From positions 1 through 44,518 of the forward strand of contig NZ_CALXGA010000010.1 in NCBI RefSeq assembly GCF_944387725.1: a stretch of 44,518 nt of DNA. Direction: 5' to 3'. The stretch comes from an uncultured Intestinimonas sp. GTDB taxonomy: Bacteria; Bacillota; Clostridia; Oscillospirales; Oscillospiraceae. The position numbers were made by a program, and so were the translations under genes. How positions within the stretch are numbered: the stretch's first letter is position 1; each line of letters begins with the position of its first letter. The notes below the pieces were generated by a model, which was given only the letters and a program-made list of their open reading frames with translations, was not told the origin of the DNA and ran no database searches. This document shows positions 6,426 through 16,102 of this stretch, one piece after another.

Positions 6426-8938
6426 GGGTTGGATTCTCCTTTTCTATTTGTGTCACACCCTCCTTGGACGGCGGCCGCCGGGATTTGTTCCCCCGGCGCA
6501 GAAATAATTTTGATCTGGCTCCCGTCGGCCAGGATCACGGCGGTGCCGCCGGGCTCCAGGGCGCCGCAGAGCAGGAGCTCCGCCAGGGGGTCCTCCACCT
6601 GGGCCCGGATGGTCCGGCGCAGGGGCCGGGCGCCGTAGGCCGGGTCAAAGCCCGCCTCGGCCAGCAGATCCAGGGCCTTTTCACTGACCTGGAGGGCCAC
6701 CTCCCGGGCCTCCAACCGGGGACGGAGCCGGTCCAGGAGCCGCTGGGCCACCCGCCGCAGCTCCGGCCGGGTGAGCTGCCGGAAAACGATGGTCTCGTCG
6801 ATGCGGTTGAGGAACTCGGGCCGGAAGACCTTTTTCAGGTCCTCCAGCACCCCCTCCCGCGCCGCCCCGGCGGAGTGGGTCTCCCCAGTCTCCTGAGAGA
6901 CGAAGCCCAGAGGGGCGCTCCGGCTGGTGAGCCGGGCGGCCCCCACATTGGAGGTCATCACCACCACGGTGTTCCGAAAGTCCGTCTTGTGCCCCTGGGC
7001 GTCGGTGAGGACGCCGTCCTCCATAATCTGGAGGAGGATGCCCCACACATCGGGGTGGGCTTTCTCGATTTCGTCAAAGAGGACCACAGAATAGGGCCGG
7101 CGGCGGACCCGCTCGGTGAGCTGTCCCCCCTCCTCGTGGCCCACATACCCCGGCGGGGAGCCCAGGAGCCGGGAGACGGTGTGCTTTTCCATATACTCGG
7201 ACATGTCGAAGCGCAGCAGGGCCTCCTCGGTGCCGAAGAGGGCTGCGGCCAGGGCCTTGCACAGTTCCGTCTTGCCCACCCCGGTGGGGCCCAGGAAGAG
7301 GAAGGAGCCGATGGGACGGTCTGGCTCCTTGAGTCCTACCCGCCCCCGGCGGACGGCCTTGGCCACCGCCTTCACGGCGTCGTCCTGTCCCACCACCCGG
7401 CGGTGGAGCTCTGCCTCCAGGGCCAGCAGCCGCTCCGACTCCGCCCGAGTGAGGGCGGTCACTGGGATGCCGGTGGCGTCGGCCACCACTGCGGCCACAT
7501 CCTCCGCCTCCACGCTCTGGGGGGCCTGGTCCAGCCGCCAGGCACGGCGCTGGGCGGTGAGCTCGCTGCGAAAGTCCCGCTCCGCGTCCCGGAGCATGGC
7601 CGCCCGCTCGAAGTTTTGACCCCGGATGGCGGCCTCCTTTTCTAGGGCGGCCTGCCGGGCCTTGTGCTCCAGGCTTTGGAGCGCGGGGGGCGTCTCCAGC
7701 TCTCCCAGGCGGACTCGGGCGGCGGCCTCGTCGATGAGGTCCACCGCCTTGTCGGGCAGGAAGCGGTCGGGCAGATACCGGGCGGAGAGCCGCACCGCTG
7801 CCTCCAGGGCCCCGTCGGTGATGCGCAGGTGGTGATGGTCCTCGTACCGCTCCCGCAGGCCCCGGAGAATCTCCAGGGCGGCGGCGGGGGCGGGCTCCTT
7901 CACCAGCACAGGCTGGAAGCGGCGCTCCAGGGCGGCGTCCTTTTCAATATACTTCCGGTACTCGGCCAGTGTGGTGGCCCCCACCACCTGGAGATCTCCC
8001 CGGCTCAGGGCAGGCTTGAGGATGTTGGCCGCGTCAATAGCCCCCTCGGCGCTCCCCGCCCCCACGATGGTGTGGAGCTCGTCCAGAAAGAGGATCACAT
8101 CCCCGGCGCGCCGGACCTCAGCCAGGAGGGCCTTCACCCGCTCCTCGAACTCCCCCCGGTACTTGGTCCCCGCCACCATGGAGGACAGGTCCAGAGCCAG
8201 CAGGCGCTTGCCCCGCAGGTCCTCGGGCGCCTGTCCGGCGGCGATGCGCCGGGCCAGGCCCTCGGCGATGGCGGTTTTACCCACGCCGGGCTCTCCGATG
8301 AGGGCCGGGTTGTTCTTCTGCCGCCGGGAGAGGATCTGAATCACCCGGCGGAGCTCCTCCTCCCGGCCCACCACCGGGTCCAGGAGGCCGGCGGCGGCCT
8401 GCCGGGTCAAGTCTTTTGCGAATTGTTCCAACACCTTTGCATCTCCCCGTTCTGTATAGGGCTGCTTTGGCGCCCTGCCGGTCCGGGCGGGGCCCGGCGG
8501 AGCGCCCCCCATGGCCCCCAAGAGGGCGGCCCGGAGATGGGCGGGGTCCACCCCCGCGCCGGCCAGGACCTGGAGGCCGGCCCCCTCGCCGGCCCCCAGG
8601 AGGCCCAGCAGCAGGTGCTCGGTGCCGATGTGCCGGGCCCCCAGCCGGCCCCCCTCGCCGGCGGCCAGCTCCACCGCCCGGCGGCAGCGGGGGGTCAGGC
8701 CCTGACAGGGCCGCCGGCCGGCGGACCCCGTCCCCACCTGGCGGACCACTGCGGTCCGAAGGCACTCCGAGTCCGCCCCGGCGTTTCGCAGCACCCGGCA
8801 GGCCGCTCCCTGGCCCTCCCGGGCCAGGCCCAGCAGCAGATGCTCGGTTCCCACATAGCTGTGGCCCAGCTCCGCCGCGGCGGTATGGGCCAGCTTCAGG
8901 GCCGACTGGGCCCCTGGGGTGAATCGGACTTCCTGGAT
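6422..8938 (-). CDS. clpC: ClpC-type AAA+ unfoldase; start codon unclear
   Basis: About 838 aa from the homologous N-terminus. ClpC unfolds proteins for ClpP and in Firmicutes takes part in protein quality control. Two Clp N repeats at the N-terminus (both with GTEHLLLGL) are followed by AAA+ domain 1 ([24 protein letters not shown]), a UVR-like middle coiled coil, AAA+ domain 2 ([23 protein letters not shown]) and the ClpB D2-small C-domain. The family-like reading starts around [19 protein letters not shown], but no ATG, GTG or TTG exists there: a good ribosome site (GAGGTGAG) is followed five bases later by ATC at 8938. The first conventional start is GTG at 8854, inside the first Clp N repeat. 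Either a rare ATC start, a mutated start or a base error is possible. Confidence 0.9.
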   Translation of the reverse strand: MQEVRFTPGAQSALKLAHTAAAELGHSYVGTEHLLLGLAREGQGAACRVLRNAGADSECLRTAVVRQVGTGSAGRRPCQGLTPRCRRAVELAAGEGGRLGARHIGTEHLLLGLLGAGEGAGLQVLAGAGVDPAHLRAALLGAMGGAPPGPARTGRAPKQPYTERGDAKVLEQFAKDLTRQAAAGLLDPVVGREEELRRVIQILSRRQKNNPALIGEPGVGKTAIAEGLARRIAAGQAPEDLRGKRLLALDLSSMVAGTKYRGEFEERVKALLAEVRRAGDVILFLDELHTIVGAGSAEGAIDAANILKPALSRGDLQVVGATTLAEYRKYIEKDAALERRFQPVLVKEPAPAAALEILRGLRERYEDHHHLRITDGALEAAVRLSARYLPDRFLPDKAVDLIDEAAARVRLGELETPPALQSLEHKARQAALEKEAAIRGQNFERAAMLRDAERDFRSELTAQRRAWRLDQAPQSVEAEDVAAVVADATGIPVTALTRAESERLLALEAELHRRVVGQDDAVKAVAKAVRRGRVGLKEPDRPIGSFLFLGPTGVGKTELCKALAAALFGTEEALLRFDMSEYMEKHTVSRLLGSPPGYVGHEEGGQLTERVRRRPYSVVLFDEIEKAHPDVWGILLQIMEDGVLTDAQGHKTDFRNTVVVMTSNVGAARLTSRSAPLGFVSQETGETHSAGAAREGVLEDLKKVFRPEFLNRIDETIVFRQLTRPELRRVAQRLLDRLRPRLEAREVALQVSEKALDLLAEAGFDPAYGARPLRRTIRAQVEDPLAELLLCGALEPGGTAVILADGSQIKIISAPGEQIPAAAVQGGCDTNRKGESNP

Positions 8939-9078
8939 GACGTCTCACCTCGCTCCTCTCGTTCCTGCGTCGGCGGCGGCTGCCGCCGGGCGTGGGCCCG
9001 GCTGTGTGGGGCCCCCTCCAGCTCCGGGGCCAGGGCCCCGGCAAACTCGGCGTCATAGCGCTGTTTTTGTTCCCGCAA
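8896..9078 (-). CDS. Possible small protein before clpC (uncertain)
   Basis: 60 codons with TTG start at 9078, preceded by GGGAGGTG at good spacing, ending inside the first codons of clpC. The product (LREQKQRYDAEFAGAL..., Arg/Glu/Pro-rich) matches no family I recognise; the usual ctsR-mcsA-mcsB partners are absent. It may be a leader peptide coupling clpC translation, or a spurious frame in the clpC leader. Confidence 0.3.
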   Translation of the reverse strand: MREQKQRYDAEFAGALAPELEGAPHSRAHARRQPPPTQEREERGETSSRKSDSPQGPSRP

Positions 9079-9187
9079 TGGTACGCACCTCCCGACAATC
9101 TGAACCATGCAGGTCTATTTTGCCCAGGTGTGGAAAAGTTAGACAAGCGGAAAGAAAATTGGTGTGGGAATTTTGAAGAAATAAGGA

Positions 9188-9215
9188 TTGCTTTTTTTGA
9201 AATCTGTGATAGAAT
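9188..9215 (+). promoter_or_regulatory. Candidate promoter of ferredoxin gene
   Basis: TTGCTT-N16-TAGAAT about 30 bp before the ATG, in an AT-rich stretch between divergent genes. Confidence 0.45.
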
Positions 9216-9245
9216 GGGGGTACATTGAAATTGGAGGTGTTCCCA

Positions 9246-9416
9246 ATGGCCTATGTTATCAGCGACGCTTGCGTGAGCTGCGGCTCCTGCGCCGACTCCT
9301 GCCCCATGGGCGCGATTTCTCAGGGCGACAGCCAGTATGTCATCGATGCCAATACCTGCATCGACTGCGGTTCCTGCGCTGACACCTGCCCCACCGGCGC
9401 CATTTCCCAGGGCTAA
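9246..9416 (+). CDS. 2[4Fe-4S] ferredoxin
   Basis: 56 aa clostridial-type ferredoxin, a soluble low-potential electron carrier. Two CxxCxxCxxxC clusters: Cys9/12/15/19 and Cys38/41/44/48, with the internal duplication (CVSCGSCADSCPMGAIS and CIDCGSCADTCPTGAIS) clearly visible. Start follows GGAGGTGTTCCCA. Monocistronic, with its own terminator. Confidence 0.96.
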   Translation: MAYVISDACVSCGSCADSCPMGAISQGDSQYVIDANTCIDCGSCADTCPTGAISQG

Positions 9417-9437
9417 GCGCAATCGTTGAGCTACATA

Positions 9438-9475
9438 AAAAGCGGCGGGTCCTCTTGGACACCGCCGCTTTTTAT
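9438..9475 (+). terminator. Terminator after ferredoxin gene
   Basis: AAAAGCGGCGG-GTCC / GGAC-A-CCGCCGCTTTTT hairpin with T-tail; the flanking A-run makes it usable on both strands. Confidence 0.9.
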
Positions 9476-9543
9476 GTTATGATGGTCCTGGCGGAGAGGG
9501 CTGTGGCTCCCCCGCCGGAAAAAGACAGAACGGAGGGCCAAAT

Positions 9544-10866
9544 ATGAACCAGATCGGCAAAAAGGACCAGCTCCTCGTCGGCTTCACCCTGTTCTCTCTG
9601 TTCTTCGGGGCGGGGAACCTGATCTTTCCCCCGGAGGTGGGGTCCCAGGCTGGAACTCTCACCTGGCTGGCCATGGCGGGCATGGCCCTCAGCGCGGTGG
9701 GCCTGCCGGTGCTGGGGGTGGTGGCGGTGGCCCGGGCCGGGGGGCTGGACGCCCTGGGAAACCGGGTCCACCCCCTCTTCTCCAAGGTCTTCGCCGTGGC
9801 GGCCTACCTATCCATCGGGCCCTGCCTGGCCATTCCCAGGACGGCCAGCACCTCCTTCGAGATGGCGGTCCCCCCCTTCGCCGGGCCGGAGGCCCCTACG
9901 GCCCTGCTCCAGCTCCTCTACTCCCTGGCCTTCTTCGCCGGGGCCCTGGCCCTGGCCCTGCGGCCGGAAAAGCTTACGGACCGGCTGGGGAAGCTCCTGT
10001 GCCCCCTGCTGCTCCTGCTGATCGTGGTGTCCTTCGCGGGGTGCCTGCTGAACCCCCTGGAGGGCTACGGCCCGCCCCAGAGCCCCGACTACGCCGCCCA
10101 TCCGACGGCCCAGGGCTTTCTGGACGGCTATCAGACCATGGACACCATCGCGGCCCTGGCCTTCGGCATTGTCATCGCCCTGAACATCCGGGCCAGGGGC
10201 GTGGAGGAGGACAGGACTGTGGTGGGCTGCACCGTCCGGGCCGGCTGGATGGCAGGAGCCCTGCTGCTGGCGGTCTACTCCATGCTGGCCCACATGGGCG
10301 CCCTGTCCGGCGGGGCCTTCCCCGGGGCCGCCAACGGCGCGGAGGTCCTGTCCCAACTGATTACCGCCCTCTTCGGACTGCCGGGCAGTATTCTGTTGGC
10401 GGCCATCTTTGTGGTGGCCTGCTTCAACGTCTGCGTGGGCCTCATCAGCTCCTGCGGGGAGTATTTTGCCAAGCTCTTTCCCCGCCTGCCCTACCGGGCC
10501 TGGGCGGTGCTCTTTGCCGTGGTGAGCATGGTCATCGCCAACGCCGGGCTGGACCTTATTTTGCAGGTTTCGGTGCCGGTCCTCAACATCATCTATCCGG
10601 CGGCCATCGTGCTGATCCTCCTCTCCTTCCTCCAGCGGTGGATCGGCTCTCTGCGGTACCTCTACCCGGCGGCGGTGCTCCTCACCGTCGCGGCCAGCCT
10701 CCTCTTCACCCTGGGGGACCTGGGCCTGCTGCCCGCCGCCCTGCGGGAGCTGCTCTACCGCCTGCCCCTGGCCGCCCAGGGCCTGGGCTGGCTGCTCCCC
10801 GCCGCTCTGGGGGCCGTGGCGGGGGGGCTCCTCTCCCTCCTGCCCGGCCGCAGCACCGCCGGATGA
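9544..10866 (+). CDS. brnQ: Branched-chain amino acid transporter, LIVCS family
   Basis: 440 aa, about 12 hydrophobic segments across the whole length, as usual for BrnQ (Na+- or H+-coupled uptake of Leu/Ile/Val). The N-terminus LLVGFTLFSLFFGAGNLIFPP is the family signature. Start ATG at 9544 follows GGAGGGCCAAAT. Monocistronic. Confidence 0.93.
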   Translation: MNQIGKKDQLLVGFTLFSLFFGAGNLIFPPEVGSQAGTLTWLAMAGMALSAVGLPVLGVVAVARAGGLDALGNRVHPLFSKVFAVAAYLSIGPCLAIPRTASTSFEMAVPPFAGPEAPTALLQLLYSLAFFAGALALALRPEKLTDRLGKLLCPLLLLLIVVSFAGCLLNPLEGYGPPQSPDYAAHPTAQGFLDGYQTMDTIAALAFGIVIALNIRARGVEEDRTVVGCTVRAGWMAGALLLAVYSMLAHMGALSGGAFPGAANGAEVLSQLITALFGLPGSILLAAIFVVACFNVCVGLISSCGEYFAKLFPRLPYRAWAVLFAVVSMVIANAGLDLILQVSVPVLNIIYPAAIVLILLSFLQRWIGSLRYLYPAAVLLTVAASLLFTLGDLGLLPAALRELLYRLPLAAQGLGWLLPAALGAVAGGLLSLLPGRSTAG

Positions 10867-10987
10867 CCCGCCGGCAGCACCGCCTCTTCCGCTCCAAACG
10901 GAGTGAAATGGGCGGTGTTTTCTGTGGAGAGCCACCCCCAAAAAAGGTGGAAACGGCCCCAGGAGCCTAAATCGTCGATATGCACAA

Positions 10988-11027
10988 AGAAAATGGACGC
11001 TGCGCAGAACGCGGCGTCCATTTTCTG
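10988..11027 (+). terminator. Terminator after brnQ
   Basis: AAAATGGACGCTGCG...CGCGGCGTCCATTTT hairpin. The rest of the 400-bp gap between brnQ and the hydrolase gene holds only the promoter at 11188; no gene was seen. Confidence 0.8.
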
Positions 11028-11187
11028 ATTCAGGCTACGATATTTTTTCCAAGATTGACAAAATACCCGGCTGTTGTCAGCGAAAATCTGCGCCGGAAAT
11101 TGTGCAGAGTGTCCCCTGTCCCAGTGGGAACCCAGAGCATAAACCGCTCCGAATGGAACATAAATGAAACCGTTTGGAAAAATAGTC

Positions 11188-11216
11188 TTGCAAAGTACAT
11201 TCAAATCGGTTACAAT
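11188..11216 (+). promoter_or_regulatory. Promoter of SleB-like hydrolase gene
   Basis: TTGCAA-N17-TACAAT, a good vegetative promoter, about 55 bp before the ATG. Confidence 0.7.
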
Positions 11217-11271
11217 CTGGTTACAAACAAAGACAATGAGAAACAAACTTCATAAGGAGGAAACACGCGAC

Positions 11272-12246
11272 ATGCACAAGCACCTTTTGAGTCTCATGCT
11301 TTGTCTGACCCTGTTCGGTTCCCTGAGTACCATGGCCCTGGCGGCGGAAGAGACTGCGGAAGACGCCGGGACGGCTGAGGCGGAAGCAGTCATCGAGCTC
11401 ACTGCGGAGGAGGGCTCCGAAGCGGCTCCTGTGTCCACAGAGACGGCTGAGCCCGCCGAAGCTCTGGAGGCGGATGTGTCCACTGAAACTGCGGAGGCGG
11501 CCGCCGGGATCACCGGCCCCTACTTCCTGCTGGACGGGGTACCCTATGCGGACCCCGCCATGACGGCCTGCAACAATGTCTACTATGTGTCTCTGACCAA
11601 CGCGGTGCAGGCCCTGCGGCCCGACGCCGCCATCACCTGGGAGGGGGAGTACGCGGTGGTCACCGCTGACGGCCTCACCATCCGGGTCCGGGTGGGGGAC
11701 CAGTATCTGGAGGCCAATGGCCGCTATCTCTATATCTATCATCAGGTCTTGTCCGGCGGCGGACAGGTCCTGGTCCCCGCCCGGATCATCGCCCAGGCCA
11801 TGGGCGCCTGGGTGGAGTGGCACCAGGACACCGGGGAACTGGAGTTCCACGCCGGCAGCGGGGCCATCGAGTCGGGGGATACCTTCTATGACAGCGACTC
11901 CGTCTACTGGCTCTCCCGGATCATCAGCGTGGAGAGCGGCAACCAGCCCCTGGACGGAAAGCTGGCGGTGGGGACCGTCATCATGAACCGGGTGGAAAGC
12001 CCCCTGTTCCCCGACACCATCTATGACGTCATCTTCGCCCCCAACCAGTTCAGCCCTGCCCAGAACGGCACCATCCACCGGGAGCCCAACGCTGAGAGCG
12101 TCATCGCCGCCAAGCTGGTGCTGGAGGGCATCCGTGTGGGAGGGGAGAGCCTGTACTTCGTCAACCCCAGCGTCACCCCCAATAGCTGGGCCCAGCGCAA
12201 CCGCACCTATGTCACCACCATTGGAGCCCACGCGTTCTTTCGCTGA
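11272..12246 (+). CDS. Secreted cell-wall hydrolase, SleB domain with copper-amine-oxidase-like N domain
   Basis: 324 aa. Signal peptide (cut near ALAAEE), a Thr/Ala/Glu-rich acidic linker (about 25-80), a copper-amine-oxidase-N-like segment (YFLLDGVPYADP to VLVPARIIAQAMGAWVEWHQDTG) that probably binds the cell wall, then a hydrolase_2 / SleB domain (WLSRIISVESGNQPLDGKLA, VGTVIMNRV, FSPAQNGTI). The Glu in ISVESG is the probable catalytic acid for glycan cleavage. SleB proteins act in spore cortex lysis or wall turnover; the vegetative-type promoter suggests the latter. AAGGAGG ribosome site. Confidence 0.88.
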   Translation: MHKHLLSLMLCLTLFGSLSTMALAAEETAEDAGTAEAEAVIELTAEEGSEAAPVSTETAEPAEALEADVSTETAEAAAGITGPYFLLDGVPYADPAMTACNNVYYVSLTNAVQALRPDAAITWEGEYAVVTADGLTIRVRVGDQYLEANGRYLYIYHQVLSGGGQVLVPARIIAQAMGAWVEWHQDTGELEFHAGSGAIESGDTFYDSDSVYWLSRIISVESGNQPLDGKLAVGTVIMNRVESPLFPDTIYDVIFAPNQFSPAQNGTIHREPNAESVIAAKLVLEGIRVGGESLYFVNPSVTPNSWAQRNRTYVTTIGAHAFFR

Positions 12247-12256
12247 GGGGCCTGAG

Positions 12257-12294
12257 AAAAACCGCAGACGCCAGTTCGGCGTCTGCGGTTTTTT
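12257..12294 (+). terminator. Terminator after the SleB-like gene
   Basis: AACCGCAGACGCC / GGCGTCTGCGGTT stem with T6 tail. It can also serve the minus-strand dus operon end about 110 bp away; the gap to 12405 shows nothing else. Confidence 0.9.
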
Positions 12295-12405
12295 GTCACA
12301 CGCGCACCACCCGGCCCTGCTTCCGCTCCGGCGGGTCAGGAGACAGCGCAGCACTTCTTCCTTCCTATTGCTTCCATCCTTTCGTCCGGCTTTTGGTGGA
12401 TGCAT

Positions 12406-13383
12406 TCATCCAAAGAGGGGCCGGTCCCGCCAGCCCCCGGCGGAGTCCTCCCGAAGGGGGAGGTCTCGAAAGACGGCCTCTGCCGCCGCCAGAAAGGCCG
12501 CCGGGTCGGCCGCCTTCCGCAGGGCCTTGGCGTGGCGCTCCCCGCCCGCAAAGAGGAAGATGAGGTAGGACCACAGCTCCTTCATCCGCATCATGGCGGC
12601 CCGGCGGTTCTGGAAGGCCCCGGCATAGCCCTCATACAGGGTCTGGTGGTACTCCCGGAGCTCCTGCCGCCCGGCGGCAGGGCCCCCCTGGGCCTTTCGG
12701 AAGAGGGCTGGGTCCCCCGCCAGGCCCCGGCCGGCCATCACCGCCTCCAGGCTGGGGAAGCGCTTCTTCAGGGCGGCGATCTCTCCCACCGCCGCCAGGT
12801 CCCCGTTGTAGCACAGGGGCAGCGCCAGGGCCTCCGCCGCCTGCTGGAATGCCTCCAGGTGGACGCCGCCCCGGTAAAACGCCTCCCGGACCCGAAGGTG
12901 GACGGTGAGCTCCGCCATGGGGTAGCGGCCCAGGAGGGCCAGCAGGGGGCCGAACTCCGCCGGGTCCCGCCAGCCGATTCGGGTCTTCACCGAGACAGAC
13001 ACCTCAGCCCCGGCAAAGACGGCGTCCAGGAACCGCTCCAGCTCCCCCAGGTCCCGGAGGAGACCGGCCCCCTTCCCCTTGGCGCTCACCGTCCCCGAGG
13101 GACAGCCCAGGTTCAGGTTGACCTCCCGGTAGCCCAGGTCCCCCAGGGCGCGGGCGCACCACAGGAAGTCCTCCGCACTCCGGGTCAGGAGCTGAGGGAC
13201 GGCGCACAGCCCAGCGTTCTGCTCCGGGGCGAGCTCCCGGAGGTCCCGCTTCTGAAAGTGGTGCTCCTTCCCCGGGGAGAGAAAGGGCATGAAATACTTG
13301 TCCACCCCCGGGAAAAAGCGGTGGTGGATCGAGCGGAACACCTGGCCGGTGATCCCCTCCATGGGGGCGGCATAGCAGCGCAC
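12406..13383 (-). CDS. dus: tRNA-dihydrouridine synthase family protein
   Basis: 325 aa. FMN enzyme that reduces uridines in tRNA D-loops. TIM-barrel start CYAAPMEGITGQVFR, substrate/catalytic region VNLNLGCPSGTVSAKGKGAGLL with the catalytic Cys, VSVKTRIGW, ELTVHLRVRE (family usually TIHGR) and YNGDLA, followed by a helical C domain. GTG start at 13383 follows GGAGGGTCTGACC and lies 2 bp after the stop of the upstream gene. Last gene of the long nusB operon. Confidence 0.9.
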   Translation of the reverse strand: MRCYAAPMEGITGQVFRSIHHRFFPGVDKYFMPFLSPGKEHHFQKRDLRELAPEQNAGLCAVPQLLTRSAEDFLWCARALGDLGYREVNLNLGCPSGTVSAKGKGAGLLRDLGELERFLDAVFAGAEVSVSVKTRIGWRDPAEFGPLLALLGRYPMAELTVHLRVREAFYRGGVHLEAFQQAAEALALPLCYNGDLAAVGEIAALKKRFPSLEAVMAGRGLAGDPALFRKAQGGPAAGRQELREYHQTLYEGYAGAFQNRRAAMMRMKELWSYLIFLFAGGERHAKALRKAADPAAFLAAAEAVFRDLPLREDSAGGWRDRPLFG

Positions 13384-13385
13384 GG

Positions 13386-13937
13386 TCAGACCCTCCCCCC
13401 TGCCGGGCCCCGCCACACCCGAAACCGCAGCTCCGGGCAGGCGGCCCTGGCCAGGGCCTCGAAGTGCCGCCGGTCCTCCTCGCTCTGGAAGGCCCGGAGG
13501 GGGAGAATCAGATAGCCCTCCTCCTCCCCAAAGAGGTAGTAGAACTCCCGCCCCCGCCAGAGCTTTTTCAGCTTCCAGTCCAGCAGGACGGCGGTGTTGG
13601 CGTCCTGCCGCGCGATGTCCTCCCGGGTGAAGAGGAAGGAGACCGGCTTCCCCAGCTCCGGCCGGCGGTCGAAGATTCGCCCCGGCTGGATGCCGTACAG
13701 CCAGACCCCGTAGAGGGCCACCATGACCGAGAGCACCAGAATCAGAGTGTTGAGAAAGCTCACCCGCTCCATGAGGACGGTCATCACGGCGGATAGCCCC
13801 AGGGCCAGGGCCAGCACCAGCACCTGGACCCAGCTCACCAGATGGCTTTTGCGCAGATAGCAGCGAACCGCCCGGACATACTCCCCCCGGCTGAGCTGGA
13901 AGGAGGCCCGGACCTGTTCCTCTGGGGGCCGACTCAT
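13386..13937 (-). CDS. YcxB-like membrane protein
   Basis: 183 aa. Two adjacent transmembrane helices (about residues 36-80), then a soluble domain (IARQDANTAVLLDWKLKKLWR, FYYLFGEEEGYLILPLRAF) like the YcxB C-terminal domain, function unknown. Its ATG overlaps recN's stop (ATGA). Confidence 0.75.
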   Translation of the reverse strand: MSRPPEEQVRASFQLSRGEYVRAVRCYLRKSHLVSWVQVLVLALALGLSAVMTVLMERVSFLNTLILVLSVMVALYGVWLYGIQPGRIFDRRPELGKPVSFLFTREDIARQDANTAVLLDWKLKKLWRGREFYYLFGEEEGYLILPLRAFQSEEDRRHFEALARAACPELRFRVWRGPAGGRV

Positions 13938-15628
13938 GAGAGCCCCCGCTTATAGGCCTCGGCGGCCTCCAGAAGCTCCCCGGCCCCGGCCAGCTGGGCG
14001 GGGGTGAGGCTCCCGCCCCCGGTGAGCCGGGCCAGCTCCTCCTGGCGGCGCCGGCGGGAGAGGCGCTCCACCGCTGTGAAGGTCCGGCCCTCCCGCTCCC
14101 CCTTCTCCACCGAGAAGTGGACGTCGGCCATGGCGGCAATCTGGGGCAGATGGGTGACGCAGAGGACCTGCTTGCGCCGGGCCACCTGGGCCATTTTCTC
14201 TGCCACCTTCTGGGCCGCCCGGCCGCTGACGCCGGTGTCCACCTCGTCAAAGACCAGGGTGGTGACGTCATCGTTCTCCGCCAGGACGTTCTTGAGGGCC
14301 AGCATGATGCGGGAGAGCTCGCCCCCGGAGGCGATCTTCTGGATGGGCTTCAGGTCCTCCCCCACGTTGGCCGACATGAGAAACTGCACCTGGTCCATGC
14401 CGGTGGCGTCCATGGCCTCCTCCCCCTCCTTGGGGGCGAACTCCACCTGGAAGCGGACCTTAGGCATGTCCAGCTGCCGCAGCTCCTCCTGGATGCGCCC
14501 CTCCAGCTCCTCCGCCGCAGCCCGGCGGGCCTGGGAGAGGACCTCCCCCAGGGCCCGGGCCTCCTTCCGGGCGGCAGCCAGCTTCTTCTCCAGCCGGGCC
14601 AGGGCGTCACTGGAGCACTGGAGCTCCTCCAGCTCCGTCCGGCACCGCTCCAGATAGGCGAGCATGTCCTCCACGGTGTCGCCGTACTTCTTCCGCAGGC
14701 GGTAGATCACGTCCAGGCGGCCCTCCACCTCGTCCAGGGCTCCGGGCTCCATGTCCAGGCCGTCCAGGAGGTCCCGGACCTGCTCGGCGGCATCGTCGGC
14801 GGCGCAGCGGAGCTCAGTGAGCCGCTCCGCCAGGTCGGAGACCTCCCCGCTGACGTTCCGCACCCCATGGATGGCCCCCTCGGCCTCGGAGAGCAGGGCG
14901 GCCGCCCCGGGGCTGTCCTCGTCCCCGGAGAGGGCCAGCCGGGCCCCCTCCACCGCGCTGAGGAGCTTTTCAGCGTTGCGCAGCACATTCCGGCGCTCCA
15001 GAAGGGCCTCCTCCTCCCCGGGCTGGAGCTCGGCCCGCTCCAGCTCCCCGATCTGGAAGGCGAGGCTGTCCGCCCGCCGGGCCTTCTCGGCCTCGTCCAT
15101 CTGGAGGGCGGCCATCTCCCGGCGAATGGCGCTCATGGCCTCATAGGCCCTCTGGAAGGCGGAGAGGGCCTCCCCGGCGCCGCCGAAGCGGTCCAGGTAG
15201 TCCAGGTGGCAGGCGGGGTCCAAGAGCTGCTGGCCGTCGTGCTGGCCGTGGATGTTCAAAAGCTGCCGCCCCAGGGACCGGAGCTGGGAGACCGTCAGGG
15301 GCCGGCCGTTGAGGCGGCAGACGTTCTTCCCGTCGGCCTGAATCTCCCGCTGGAGGAGCAGGCTCCCCTCCCCGTCGGGGCCCAGGCCGTTCCCGGCAAA
15401 CCAGGGCAGGGCGGGCAGCGCGGTGAACTCGGCGCTCACCAGGGCGGACCTGGCCCCGGTGCGGATGAGGTCCCGGGAGGTCCGCTCTCCCAGCACGGCG
15501 CCGATGGCGTCCACCACAATGGACTTGCCGGCGCCGGTCTCCCCGGTGAGGGCGTTGAAGCCCCGGTCGAACTGGATGTCCGCCGACTCGATGACCGCGA
15601 TATTTTCAATGTGGAGCAGAACGAGCAT
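13934..15628 (-). CDS. recN: DNA repair protein RecN
   Basis: 564 aa, normal length. SMC-like ATPase for double-strand-break repair. Walker A GETGAGKS near residue 30, long coiled-coil middle, ABC signature region ASGGELSRIMLALK and Walker B VTTLVFDEVDTGVSGRAAQKV. Follows argR by 15 bp, the usual Firmicute order argR-recN. Confidence 0.96.
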   Translation of the reverse strand: MLVLLHIENIAVIESADIQFDRGFNALTGETGAGKSIVVDAIGAVLGERTSRDLIRTGARSALVSAEFTALPALPWFAGNGLGPDGEGSLLLQREIQADGKNVCRLNGRPLTVSQLRSLGRQLLNIHGQHDGQQLLDPACHLDYLDRFGGAGEALSAFQRAYEAMSAIRREMAALQMDEAEKARRADSLAFQIGELERAELQPGEEEALLERRNVLRNAEKLLSAVEGARLALSGDEDSPGAAALLSEAEGAIHGVRNVSGEVSDLAERLTELRCAADDAAEQVRDLLDGLDMEPGALDEVEGRLDVIYRLRKKYGDTVEDMLAYLERCRTELEELQCSSDALARLEKKLAAARKEARALGEVLSQARRAAAEELEGRIQEELRQLDMPKVRFQVEFAPKEGEEAMDATGMDQVQFLMSANVGEDLKPIQKIASGGELSRIMLALKNVLAENDDVTTLVFDEVDTGVSGRAAQKVAEKMAQVARRKQVLCVTHLPQIAAMADVHFSVEKGEREGRTFTAVERLSRRRRQEELARLTGGGSLTPAQLAGAGELLEAAEAYKRGLS

Positions 15629-15643
15629 GGGTCCACCTTCCTT

Positions 15644-16096
15644 TTACTGGAGCATCGTGTGAATTTCGTCGCAGAAGGCCGCCGCCTGCTCGTTATCCCG
15701 CATAATGAGGAGGGCGGTGTCGTCCCCCGCCAGGCTCCCCACCAGGCCGGCGATCTCCATCCCGTCAATGGCGGCGCAGGCCGCCGAGGCCAGCCCCGGC
15801 ATGGTTTTGAGCACCACGATGTTCTGGGCCCGGTCGAAGGAGGTGACCCCCTCCTTGAAGATGGTCCGCAGGCGTCCGGCGAAGTTGAGGCTGTTCTTCC
15901 GGCCGGAGACGGCGTACCGGTAGGCGCCGTAGCCGGTGAGCTCCTTCACCAGATGGAGCTCTTTGATGTCCCGGGAAATGGTGGCCTGGGTGGAGGTAAC
16001 GCCCCGCGCCCGCAGCTCTGAGAGGAGCTGGTCCTGAGTCTCCACGTCCACCTCCTCGATGATGCGGAGAATTTCCGCCTGCCGCTTGCTCTTCAT
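15644..16096 (-). CDS. argR: Arginine repressor ArgR
   Basis: 150 aa. N-terminal winged helix (MKSKRQAEILRIIEE, VTSTQATISRDIKELHLVK) and C-terminal arginine-binding/hexamerisation domain (MPGLASAACAAIDG, VGSLAGDDTALLIMRD). Arginine-dependent repressor; carAB at the left of this window is a plausible target. Confidence 0.96.
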   Translation of the reverse strand: MKSKRQAEILRIIEEVDVETQDQLLSELRARGVTSTQATISRDIKELHLVKELTGYGAYRYAVSGRKNSLNFAGRLRTIFKEGVTSFDRAQNIVVLKTMPGLASAACAAIDGMEIAGLVGSLAGDDTALLIMRDNEQAAAFCDEIHTMLQ

Positions 16097-16102
16097 TTCC
16101 CG

